Source: Prorocentrum cordatum
Lineage: Eukaryota; Sar; Dinophyceae; Prorocentrales; Prorocentraceae
Length of the DNA: 64,000 nt
Assembly: GCA_963575745.1 (NCBI GenBank)
Contig: CAUYUJ010011226.1
Span: 352,506 to 416,505, forward strand
Direction of reading: 5' to 3'
The position numbers were made by a program, and so were the translations under genes. This document shows, in pieces, positions 40,901-51,060 of the stretch. The notes beneath the pieces are model-generated. The model made no database searches, was not told the DNA's origin, and saw only the letters and a list, made by a program, of their open reading frames with translations. Numbering within the stretch: the stretch's first letter is position 1; each line of letters begins with the position of its first letter.

Positions 40901-43900
40901 TCGCCGCCAGAGCGAGCATCATGTAATTGCCTGGGGCTCCTGTCCACCCAAACACCATGGCTAGGTAAACGACTCTGACGTCCCCCTCGATGCCAGCGTG
41001 GGCCCCCGGTAGTGAAGTGCCGAAGTCCCCGACGTCCGCCGGGGCGATGTCCAGCCACTTGAAGGCCCGCGAGACGTCCCGCTTGGCGCAGAGAAGGCGC
41101 GCTCCGGGATGACGCGCGCGGTGCCATACCGCCGTCCTCGCCACTTGCCGATGGCGTGGCTGGACGGCCGGCGGGTTGTCGCGCTTGTGTGTGGCGGCGT
41201 TGGCCGAGAGCATCGCGTGGATCATACGCCCTTCGGACGATAGGGTTCTGTCCGGTAGCTGCTTTGGGGCCCTCCCCAGGGGGGCTTCCACCAGCTCCGT
41301 CAAAAATCCCTCTGCCGCCTGGGAAGCCACCAAGACGATCCCCCAGGTCACATCCGCCCATACCTTCTGGTAGGCCTCGTCGATGTGGGCTCGCACGCTG
41401 GGGTACGGCCGGGCTCGCTCGCGCCTCCGTGGCGCGCCCCGCCGCGCGGATGCTCCCCCTTCCGCCAGCTCCCGGACGTACTCGAAGTGCTCTCGGCTTA
41501 AACACCGCCGCACCTTGTCCCCCAGGACACCACGAAGAGGGTTGCCCAGGCGCTCGTGGCGCGCGCGCCTAAGCAGCGCGGCCGCCTCCTTCAGGGACCC
41601 CGTCCGTTGGAGGAGCCGATCCCCCAGACCCACCAGGGTCCGCATGGCTTCGGGGTCATGCTCAGGGTGCTCCGTGGAGAAGGTCAGGTAGACCGTGGCC
41701 AGCTCCGCCGGGCTGCGCCCGTCGAGGTCCTCCGCGATATCTCTGGCCGGGTCCTCGCAAGGGGGTCGAGGCTTGCCCGCGCTCACCTCCCCCTGTGTCT
41801 CGCCCAACGGGGGCTTAGGAAGCCCCGCCAATGCTCGGTGCATGGCTGGGCTGAGCCTACCGCATTTTGAGCCGTCCCCTGAAGCCTGTAGGCGCTCGAT
41901 TCCAGTGAAATCGACGCCCTGCAGGCGCCCGGGCGCCTCCGCCCGGGCGAAATTGGGGGGCGCCCCCGGGCCATCCTCCCATATAGGCGCCAACTGCCGA
42001 CGCAGTTGGCTCACCGACCAGCGGTGATAGGCCCCCTTCAACACCTTTGTCCACGCAATGCAAAGCCTGGGGGCCCAAACCTGCGCCTCCTTGGTGCGCT
42101 TAATGCCCGTGCCAGGCACGTGGTCTTTCAGCTCGACGTGGTGGTGGTCACGGGGGCATCGTCGCGCCAACAATAGAGCGTGCAGGTACAGCCGGGGGCT
42201 GACGAGCCACCAGCTGCCCTTGCGATAGCGGCTCTCAGGCGCATCGGACGGGGCCTTACCCCAGGCGCACATGTGGATCGGGACGATCATGGCCCCGGTC
42301 GCTCGACGCAGCTCGTGCATTGGGGCCTGGTCCCAGATCTTGGGGTAGCGGCCCGAAGGGCAGGAGGACTCGATGAGAAACTCCTTGCCGGCGTCGTGGA
42401 GGATGCGGCAGGTGTCGCACGTGAGCTGGGTGTGGCTGTTACCAACGAGCTCAAACTCCTTGGAGCCGTCCCCCTCGGGGTGCTCCCACGTGCGGGTCCC
42501 CTGCGGGGTCCCGCCAGGCTGGGTCATGAGCCCGAGGTCGGTGTACGAGCCACACGGGGTACCCCAGCACCACACGTTGGCCACATCGGGGCCCATGGGG
42601 GTCCGTGCGGCCTCCTGTAGGCGCGCGCGAACAGCCGGGTCGAGGGTGTCGCGATCCGGCCGCGGGCCGGACTCTCGGAGAGGGTCGTCGTAGTATTCGA
42701 TCGGCTCCAGCACCCGGATGCCCTCGGCTCGAAGCGCGGCCGACCAGTTTCCCGACCCGGCGTACACCTCCTGGGCGATCAGACCGTACGCGAACGCGGG
42801 GTCGTGACGGATTGGCATCGCGTTCGCTTCCAGGAGGCGTGCCTGGACGTCAGCTGGATGTTCTCCGAACGAGGCTGGCGCGCGCCCCACTGCGCGGCCC
42901 GCCCGACCTTCCGCTGCCTTGCAGTGGGTGCAGGGCGCGCTCTTGCCTGGGACGGTGGGTTCGACGTCAGGACCTTCGTCGAGCATCTCGCGCCAGCCGA
43001 CACTCACGATCTCGCGGGACAGGCGTCCTGCGTGCCCCCAGCGCTGGCCTAGGGCCGCCGCCTCCGCGCGGGAGCGTGGGCGCAAGACGCGCATGTGGCC
43101 ACGCCAGATCAGGGGCGGAATAACTTGATCCTCCGCGCAGACACCCGTCCCCATTAGGTGGTCTACGCATAGGCGCCCACTGCCGTTGACACGGTGCACC
43201 TGGAGCGTGACGGCGTCGAGGTCGGTGACGGGGCATGCTGCTAGGCAGCGATAGTCCTTGTCGTGGTGTGGATGCACCGCGTCATGGACGTAGGAACGGA
43301 CATCGGCCTCCATGGCCGTGATCCACGGCGGTGAGTCGCCCAGGGCACGTAGTGCCTCGTGGGCCTCCTCCCATAGTGCATGGCGATACGTCGCGGCCAA
43401 CTGCTGCACCGCATCCGAGCTGGGCTCGCCCGCGCCCTCGCCCGCGCGTAGCAGGAGCACCCCAGCCGCTACGTGCAGTAACAGGCACTGCCGCTCCTCG
43501 GTGTCGCCCACCTCCAGGCCCATCGCCTGGCCCATCTCCTCTGTAGGGCTGAGGCGGTCCCGGTAGTCGAGGAAGTCCCACTGGATGCGGGTGTCCCCGT
43601 CCCAGAAGGTATAGGACCCGCGGCCTATCAGCCCGTCGGCGTCCCAGGCAACCGGGCCGACCTCGGCCCCGCCCTCGGTGACGTATCCTGCGGCGCAGCT
43701 AAGCGCCTCATGCAGGTCGGCTGCCTCGCTGCTGAGTCCCCGATGGCCTCGGTCCACGGCTTCCTCGAGGGCCCGCTCCACGGTGAGTCGCTCCCCGCGC
43801 AGGCGCGCCCCCAAGACGCGCCCGCGCACGTGGCTCTGCAGGTACTCGCTGGCCCCTTTCAGAGGCGCGAAGATGCCCTCGGATTCAAGCTCCTGCATGA

Positions 43901-45404
43901 GCTTGAGGCGAAGCTCCGGCCCATCACCCGCGGGCTGGGCGTCCCAAGTGGCCGCCGCACGCGGGCAGTCGCGGTCCTCGAGCCATCCGAAGTCGGGACC
44001 CTTCACCGCTTCCCGGAGGTCGGATTCCATCGCGGTAAGCTGGAGCGTGGCGTAGTCGTCCGGGGCCTGCCCAGGGCCCGAGTCGCCCGCCGCTCGCGAG
44101 CCGCTGCCACGGCCACGGCCCTTTTCCTTCTGGGTGTCAGGGGCAGCAGGGGGCGACGTGTCCTCGCCGACCTTCTCGGCCTCGGCTGCCTTGGCTTGCG
44201 AGCGCAGCTGCGCAATCATCCCATCCACCTGTTTGGGGTCGATCCGGGGCGTCCTAAGGAGCCCCCCGCGCCTCGTGAGCTGCATGACTACCGTGTAGTC
44301 CAATCCGCGTGTTGACTTGATGGGGTCATGGGAGTTAGGGCAATCGCAAGCCTTCCGCGAGCAGCCCACGTGCGTGGTGGCCCCCCAGCAGATAGGGACA
44401 TTGTCCTTATTGCGGGGCGCATGCGCCACGGAGCGCGTACGCTCTTGGCGTGTTAACTCCTTGCCCGCTGGGTGCGCCCTCTTGGGGGTCGTCCCCGCTG
44501 GGGCCCCGGTGCCCGCCTTGGGTCCCGCCTTCGGCTGGGGCCCAGCCCCCGCCTTGGGCCTGTCATCACCCTGCGCCGTGGGCCGGGGCTCGCCCATTTC
44601 CTCGCCCCCTTCCGCCTTTGGCGGTCGCTTCGTGAGGTGGGCGTTCAGCTGCCCATTGAGGAGGCGCGTGAGCGCGGCCTTATGCCGGGGCACGACTACC
44701 TGCTGGTAGTAGGCATTCGGATCCCCGAGGTCGAACGTTCGGGGCAAGTCGTAGCCGTTCTCCGGCATGAGCAAGATGTACTTGATGTCCTCCCTCCTTG
44801 GGTTCTCGGTGTCGAGCTCCCGGCAGAGCCGACGCCTGAGCTCCCGTAGCTCCTCGACCCAGGTGCTCTGGAGCTCTTCCCGCAGATCCTTGACCCAATG
44901 GTCCGGGAACTCCGAGGGATCCCTCTCGAAGGCCGCCTCCAAGAATCCTAGCGACCGCCGACGCTCTGCCCCGTGTGCGACCCCTACGATGGACTCGAAC
45001 ATCTGGATCTCGCACCGGGCCCTCTTGAACCAGGTCGCCATGTGGGTGGCGGGCCGCTGGTGGGGCTCCAGCTTGTCGTCCACAGGGAGCCTGTAGCCGT
45101 CGAAGTCCTCGTCACGCGCGGGGATGCAGTCGTCCACTGCCAGGTCGTGTGGACCCGTCCCGAAGGCGAGCGCCGCGTAGCCGTGCGCCACGCGGTTGGT
45201 AACCAGGCAGGGAAACCCGATCGTCTTGAGCGTGCGCTTGGAGTGCGCACACATGCGCTTGAGGGAGTCGAACAGATCCTTCCCCGTGATCCCCTCGCAG
45301 GCCTCAACCACGAAGGTGTTGCATCCCCTGGCTATGTAGAGGTCCAGTTCCTCGTCTCGACCGATCCCCGCCCGGGTGCCCCGGGCCTTCTTTCGCCCTC
45401 GGTG
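37923..45404 (-). CDS. Element pol: CCCH finger, MTase-like I, RT, RNase H, MTase-like II, recombinase N-terminus
   Basis: Residue numbers count from the GTG at 45311, but the frame is open further upstream. A CCCH finger (C-x8-C-x6-C-x3-H) lies at 308-328. Methyltransferase-like I spans 835-1095: EVYAGSGNWSAALRAEG, WCWGTPCGSY (Cys920), FLIESSCPSGRYPKIWD, IHMCAWG. RT spans about 1300-1570: CAKRDVSRAF (Asp1412), MVFGWTGAPGN, WLMDDPVVV (Asp1497/1498). RNase H spans 1730-1820: Glu1738, Asp1763 in VTDNSN, Asp1814 in ELADFVTR. Methyltransferase-like II spans 1888-2195: VGTAWPPFGEAWESLGG, RRLCASLS (Cys1943), RPLAVLLDAPVN, FGDVAARARAVQVWG, RALHPKEIWCAQG. The recombinase arm-binding domain starts at 2352. 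The product would reverse-transcribe the element RNA. True pol coding leaves this frame at 37922 by a one-base shift, after IEGLPP. Confidence 0.75.
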
Positions 45405-46798
45405 GCCCGCGCCTGCCGCTCGGCGGCGAGGACGTGGCGTTCGGTGAGGCGGTTCTGGCGATCCAGGCGCTCGATGATCTGGGCTTCGGCCTCGGCTGTA
45501 ATCCCGCCCAGGGCCCCAGCCGCTCCGGCGTCGTCCGGACCACCGGCTCGTTCCCCACCCAGGCCACCCCCGTGGGGCGTCTGGCCAGTGAGGTGCCCAA
45601 GGACCGAAGGTCCGTCGAGGAGCGGATTGGTCCCGCGAGCGGGGCCCCCGCGTCCATCGCGTGCCAGTAGGTCCCGATCGCCCGGCAAGCCACGACGTGG
45701 GCCCGTGAGGTGGACGGGGGGCATGGCCCCGAAGAGCTCGCGCCGGGGTGCCTGCCTCGGGCTGGGACCCCGTCCCCGCGCCGAGCGGCTCCGCGAGCCC
45801 TCGCGTGAGAGGCTGCCCTGCAGGGGAACCTTGTCGCTGGCCGCAGCACGCTCTCGCGCGCGCGCTTCCAGCTGCGCATCCTCCAAATCCGCGAGGGCGC
45901 GCTCCAGATCGGGCCCCAGGGGGCCCGCCGCTGCCACCTGTGCGACTCTCCGCCGCAGCTGCCGGTCCGCCTGATCAAGCGGAATCCCGAGCAGGTCCGC
46001 GGTCATACCTAGTGCGCTGAGGGCCGCCGCTTGGCCCCCTCGTCCCTTGAGATCCTCGGCTCGTAAGGTATCCATAAATATCTCGAGGGGATCGGGCTCC
46101 TCAGCATCCTCGCTCACGCCGGCGGCGGCCGCCGCCAAGCGTGGCGGAGCCGCCACGGGGGCTGGGCGGGGTAAGCCCTCCATCCCGGGCGCAGGTTGCG
46201 CCCCCTGCGCGACGCCCCGCCGGTGGTGGCCGAGCGTGCGTACCGGGTCGTGCTGCAGCTGCTGGCGTTCCGTGCTCGTCAGGTAGCGCCGCCTCCAGCC
46301 GCTCGCGCTTTCCACGCCCACACCGCCCCACTGCTCCTGGCGTAGCATCGCCGGCAGATCCTGCGGGATGTGGTGGGCGATGACACGCAGCCCCACTTCC
46401 CGCGCGCCTTGGGGGACCTCGTACAGCAGCCGATTGATCCAATCTATCGGGTAGCGCCCGTCCTCCAGCGGGGGGGGGCGCCGCGCGACCTCGCTGGCCG
46501 GGACCTCCACCCTGACGCCCTCGAGGCTGGTCCCGATGATAAGTCGGGCGTCCCCGCCAGTGCCCCGTGCGTCGAGCCCCTCGCATTCTCCCAGTAGAAT
46601 GTACCAAGGACTCGGCGCGCCATGCGCCTCCTCGGCTCCCCGAGGGTCGCCCGGGAGTACCGGGCAGACCTTCGCGAGAATGGGCTCCTGAAGCCACCCG
46701 TGATGGGCGATCCGATCGCCCGGGGTTCCGCGGTCGGCGGACCGTGAGCGCTCGCTGGCCCTTGCTTCCGCGGAGCGCGAACGACGCGGCTGCGGCAC
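45332..46798 (-). CDS. Element gag-like protein
   Basis: 488 codons in the frame after the N-terminal protein; the apparent first codon is GTG, so it is probably an internal part of a longer product. It begins with an Arg/Ser-rich stretch (PQPRRSRSAEARASERSRSA) and a compact segment (WYILLGECEGLDARGTGGD). An Ala/Arg/Glu-rich helical region (RALADLEDAQLEARARERAA) comes before the Arg/Pro-rich tail. No zinc knuckle. Position before pol and composition suggest a structural gag role. The stop at 45332 overlaps the pol frame, whose coding character already starts at about 45.40 kb (RDEELDLYIARGCNTFVVEA). Confidence 0.5.
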   Translation of the reverse strand: MPQPRRSRSAEARASERSRSADRGTPGDRIAHHGWLQEPILAKVCPVLPGDPRGAEEAHGAPSPWYILLGECEGLDARGTGGDARLIIGTSLEGVRVEVPASEVARRPPPLEDGRYPIDWINRLLYEVPQGAREVGLRVIAHHIPQDLPAMLRQEQWGGVGVESASGWRRRYLTSTERQQLQHDPVRTLGHHRRGVAQGAQPAPGMEGLPRPAPVAAPPRLAAAAAGVSEDAEEPDPLEIFMDTLRAEDLKGRGGQAAALSALGMTADLLGIPLDQADRQLRRRVAQVAAAGPLGPDLERALADLEDAQLEARARERAAASDKVPLQGSLSREGSRSRSARGRGPSPRQAPRRELFGAMPPVHLTGPRRGLPGDRDLLARDGRGGPARGTNPLLDGPSVLGHLTGQTPHGGGLGGERAGGPDDAGAAGALGGITAEAEAQIIERLDRQNRLTERHVLAAERQARATEGERRPGAPGRGSVETRNWTST

Positions 46799-46799
46799 C

Positions 46800-48185
46800 A
46801 GAGGCTAGAGCCTGCACCCCCGAGGGCTCAACATCGACGGATGGGGCCACTGCGGGCGGTGGTGGTGCGGCGGGCGGGGGGTAGACCGGCCCGGGCGCTA
46901 CGCCAACCCCATCGGCGACATGCGCGGTCCAATCGCGCGCCTTGGCGGGGCTTGGAGCCCGCGCTCGCATGCGACGGCGCAGACCCCCGAGGATCCCTGG
47001 TTGGACCGTCGCTTCGACGCGCACGGTGTGGCCCTCATCCCGTCGGAGATGTTCCCCGCACATCGGGGCCCCCCCACAGCTACCCTTCGCCATGCGGAGG
47101 CAAGTGGGAAGGCTGCATTTGCGGCCGATCAGGGTAGACCGATACTTCTGCGCATGGTGGGCGCAGAGGTGCAACTGTGCATTGAGGCAACGCCCCGGCC
47201 GTGGGACATCCGACACCTCTGCATCCTCCTGAAGCAGAACAGTCGCCTCCTGCATCCCTCGGTCGCCGCGCCCCTCCGGCTGGAGGGGGCGTGCGCCGCC
47301 TGCGAGCTGCGCCCCAACTTGTGCGGCTCGGCAGGGGCGCTCCTCCGCCTCCACCTCGCTCTCCGAATCGATGTCCAGGCGGCGGTAGCCCGTGGCGTCG
47401 GTGATGTAGCGGGGCTCCGGCCGGGCCCGGCACAGCCATCCAAGTACCGACCAGGGCAAGCAGAGCAGCCACTTGATGACCCCGAATACCTTCCGGAGTC
47501 CCACGCCGACTGCCCGGCATGCTGTGGCCTTACCGTGCTCAGCCAAGTCCACGATCTGTGTGTGGTCAATGGCCGCGTACTGGTCGACATGCATGGGGTG
47601 CGCCACTGGGCATGAGGCGCACTCGACGGCACGGCATAGATGCACGTTACCTGTCTCCTCGAGGTTCAGCCGCCACTTACGACTGGTGCACCCCAGAACC
47701 TGCCCGATCTTGATGTTGAGTCCGTGGCGGTCCAGTCGATACCGGTCCGCGAAGTTGCAGCTGATGCGGGCCACCTGCCCGTGCTTGCGCAGGAGCACGT
47801 GGTTGTACGCCCGATTGGTTCCCCGGCCGCGGACCTCCTTTGTGTAGAACTCCGTTTCCACCGCGCCGCCCAAGCCCGGCCCGCGCCAGCGCACCAGCAG
47901 GGGAGTCGGAGGGGGTGGGGGGAGATGGGCGCCGGGCCCATCGCCTCCGCGTCGCTGGCAGCACCGGGTATTCTGGTACCACGTCCAGCGGAGTCCCCCA
48001 GCTGCCCACAGCATACCGAGAGAGACCAACGCATGCACTTTGGACGACCAGTGTCGTCCACAAACAACATACGTACCAACAAAAGGCATATGTACCATGT
48101 TTTTCGTTTTCGTTGTGCGAAGTTGTTCGCGCTCGCATATTCGTGTTTTTGGTTGTTTAATGTAGAGCACGGTGCAATCGCACAT
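46800..48185 (-). CDS. Element N-terminal Cys-rich protein
   Basis: Open from an ATG at 48185. No known domain. Features: HPMHVDQYAAIDHTQIVDLA; a hydrophobic segment (VFGVIKWLLCLPWSVLGWLC) that could cross a membrane; a Cys cluster (HLCRAVECASCPVAH); and a second cluster (CSLPTCLRMAKGSCGGAPMC plus His) that could bind zinc. The C-terminal part is Pro/Ala-rich. Beyond about 46.8 kb the frame is a shadow of the gag-like frame, so a frameshift or frameshifting site lies near 46.80 kb. A leader-like word (caattttggttgag) lies about 50 bases upstream of the ATG. Confidence 0.5.
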
Positions 48186-48190
48186 GATCA

Positions 48191-48600
48191 ATCACGCGTT
48201 TTTCAGCGTCGCGAGCTTGAGAATGCAGCAGCTCAACCAAAATTGTATCATCATTCCTCCTCTGCCTTCCTCTCCCACTGTTCCTCTCTCGTTATCATAG
48301 ATTCCTCGTTTCCTGTTTTCCCTCAATGTTGCTCTTCGATCTCCCGCGCCCCTCCCGCGTTCGTCGACTCCGTGTTTTCTGCATGGCCCCCCTCCTCCAA
48401 TAATCCCCCTGACTTGCCCCTTCCTCTTATCCTCCTTATCCTCCTCCCCCTTGTCATCCTCGACATCCTCCCTCCTCGTGCCTTTCTGTCCCCCATTCGT
48501 CCTCCCCGGTGCGGCATCGACCGAGGCCGCGCGGGAAGGGCCGGGAAGATTGCGGGGGGGGCCCAGGAGGGCACCGCCGCCGCACAGAGAAGGCACGGAG
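48191..48600. other. Spacer upstream of the giant element
   Basis: C/T-rich on the + strand. It should include the 5' untranslated part of the element. I found no copy of the 33.5-34.1 kb repeats here. Confidence 0.4.
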
Positions 48601-49010
48601 GGCAGAAGAACCCCCGAGACCCCCCGACACCCCCAAGATCCCCAAATTCCCCAGGAAACCTTCAGAGACCCAGGAAACCCTCGAGACCCCCAAGATCCCC
48701 GATATACCCCAAAAGATCCCAAGGCCCGAAGGCCCCTCAAGATCCCCATGAACCCAAGGCCCAAAGATCCCCAAGACCACAAGATCCCCAAGGCCCCCAA
48801 TATCCAAACCCTCAAGACTCAAGAGACCCCGAATATCCCAAGACTTAAGAGACCCATGTTCCCCAATATCCCAAGGTCCCCAAGATCCTATGGAACCCCT
48901 CAAGGTCCCCAGGATCCAAAGCCTCAAGAGACCCCCGAGATCCCAAGGATTCCCTAGGTTCCACAGGCCCCCCAGATCCCCAAGGGCCCCAATGTTCCCA
49001 AGAACCAGGG
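48600..49010 (+). repeat. CCAAGA-type minisatellite, locus 6 (CCCCAAGATC variant)
   Basis: About 30 units such as acccccaagatccccaaat, ccccaagatccccgata, cccaaggcccaaagatcccc and ctcaagagaccc, spaced 10-15 bases. Same family as 16.3 kb, but with AGATC dominating, so the array has homogenised locally. Confidence 0.75.
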
Positions 49011-50497
49011 GCGATGGCGGGATGGGCCGAAAGCCTCAACCTATTTTTCGTTCGATCCAACCACGGACGAATCACAGCTTGCACGTCATTGACTCCTGCG
49101 CCCTTCGCAGCAGTGAAAACGACCGAACACTAACAAGCATTACAGTCACCCCGTAGAATATTGCAGAGGCCGGCAGACAAAGCGGCGCTCGCTCCATCGC
49201 TGTCCAATCAGGAGCAGGGCACGTTTCAGCACTCGCCGGCCCCAGGGGGCCAAAGAGGCGTGAGCGCGCCTTCCCCGTACTTACGTTGGAGCGAGGACGG
49301 GAATGACGAGGAGAGCCAAGGTGGGGAAGAGGAAATTGAAGGATGGACGAGGATTTGGCGGACGCGGCAGCAAGATATATCAACTTAGACGAGCTCCGAG
49401 GGTCGGTCCGTTGCCCTGACCTCTTCCACTTACCTAAAAAATCTTCCTCTCGCAACGTGTCAAACCACAGCGGATTCATGCGACTACGGGGCAGATCCAT
49501 CAAAGTGCGTTGCCAATAATGATCTTTCTGCCTGAGGCGCCAAAGAAACAAATTCTTACGAGTGCTGTCATCACAGAGCCAGGCGTTGCATTTCAATGTA
49601 ACCATGCCGTACTTCTTGGCCTCGGCAGCGTCTTCACACGACAAGATCGGCCCATTTTTGCCCAAGAGAGATATGTATGATGAGAGAGCCTTGAGAAGCG
49701 TCGCCCTCATGCGGCTCCTGGCACTCCCACTGCACAATTTGCCACAACGATCGCTCACGAAGAAAACAAGAGCTTTGACGCTGACGGCCTTGAAAGCGCT
49801 GCTCAGTTCAGGGTAGTTCTGGTCGTTGAGCCTGTCTTTCCCAAACGATCTCAGCGAGAAGCCGGGGCCCTGTCGAGGGGGGGCGAAACGGGGGGGGCAC
49901 CTCGTTTTCGCGCGGTCGATGCCAGGGCCCGAAAATCAGACATAACAAAACGACTGGGCGACGGCGGCCGACGACTACATTCCCCGACCTTCGGGTAAGC
50001 CAGCCGGAGCGACTTGCACCACTCGTGCACCTTCTCCCATTCATCCAACAAATTTTGATCAGTAGTTTGCGTTGCATCACCGATAAGACCTTCAAAGATA
50101 AGGTCTAGGAGCGCCGATGGTATGATATCCCGGACAATCCCGAGGAATAAATCATGGGCGTCATCAAACAGATTGGGCTCGATGCGCCAACCAACTATTT
50201 GACTCAAAGGCGACATCAAGTCAGCAGGACAAGTTGCCAAGTACCTCTCGTGCGACAGCGCTGTCTGAAGATGGCCAGCGCTATCGTTGAAATCTGTATA
50301 CAGAAGCGACGCGTCAGCATGCAAGTGGGTATTGTTTGCGCCGCACCTGTCACACATCTTAGTGCGCTGCCAAAAACTAGAAAAAAAATCACCTCCTTGC
50401 GAGCTTTCAAGTCGGCTTTGCTCCCAGCGAAACAAGCCATGAATACGCCAGCTCGTCCGCAGACGAGCAAATCACAGGGCTCGCCGACATGAAATTC

Positions 50498-50646
50498 CAT
50501 TACAAAAGGAAGGAGGAAGGAGAAGAGAAAGGAGGGCAGGAGGTTGGGGGGGGGGCGAGGAGGAGCAGAAAGAGGAAGAGGAGAAGAAAGACGAAATAGA
50601 GAGGGGGGGGGCCAGGGAAGGAAAGGCCGGGGTGGCTTCGCGAGAG
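50498..50646. repeat. GGA/GA-rich tract inside the transposase-like gene
   Basis: ggaaggaggaaggagaagag and ggaggagcagaaagaggaag on the + strand; polypyrimidine on the coding strand, just before an acceptor. This is consistent with an intron. Confidence 0.6.
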
Positions 50647-50867
50647 GGCCCGAACGGTCTAGCATTGAGATGCCTCCCCAATCTTATCCGCAACCAACTT
50701 CAGGATGGCAAGTTCTCGGCGTCGTCTTTGCGGCCCTTATTTTTCTCTCCTGAGTGCCCCTCGCTCGCTCCTTCTATCTATATCATCCTCCGCCACCTCC
50801 TTCCCAGTCCTCCCCCCCATTCACCCCCCCCCTCCTCCTCCTCCTCCGCCCTCTTCTGCCCCCCCCC

Positions 50868-50871
50868 CGCA

Positions 50872-50952
<81 letters not shown>

Positions 50953-51060
50953 CACACACACACACTCACCACACTCACACAACACACACACAACACACAC
51001 ACCACCACCACACCCTCCCTCCCTCTCGCCCCCCCCCCCCCGCCCCATCGCCCTTCCCTC
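50868..51060. repeat. (CA)n microsatellite with flanking C-rich tracts
   Basis: About 65 CA dinucleotides with a few interruptions to about 51000, then accacc and poly-C. It lies in the predicted intron at 50736-51071 of the transposase-like gene. Confidence 0.9.

Larger units (their letters stand above)
34889..48185 (-). mobile_element. Giant tyrosine-recombinase (DIRS/Ngaro-like) retroelement with two methyltransferase-like domains
   Basis: A single - strand coding block of about 13.3 kb. In order it encodes a Cys-rich N-terminal protein, a gag-like protein, a large pol (CCCH finger, methyltransferase-like I, RT, RNase H, methyltransferase-like II), a tyrosine recombinase and an RRM/zinc-finger/RS protein. 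RT plus RNase H plus tyrosine recombinase is diagnostic of DIRS-like elements, which insert by recombination rather than by integrase. Known DIRS/Ngaro elements are about half this size, and DIRS1-type ones carry an adenine-type methylase, not two cytosine-type domains. The block is interrupted by three frame changes (about 46.8, 45.4 and 37.92 kb) and one TAG (36047-36049). All catalytic residues I looked for are present. Confidence 0.75.

Noticed and set aside
46101-46800. Tail of the 696-codon - frame as real coding
   Set aside because: Below about 46.8 kb it overlaps the gag-like frame and turns into Arg/Pro/Gly-rich shadow sequence, so only the part above 46.8 kb is kept.
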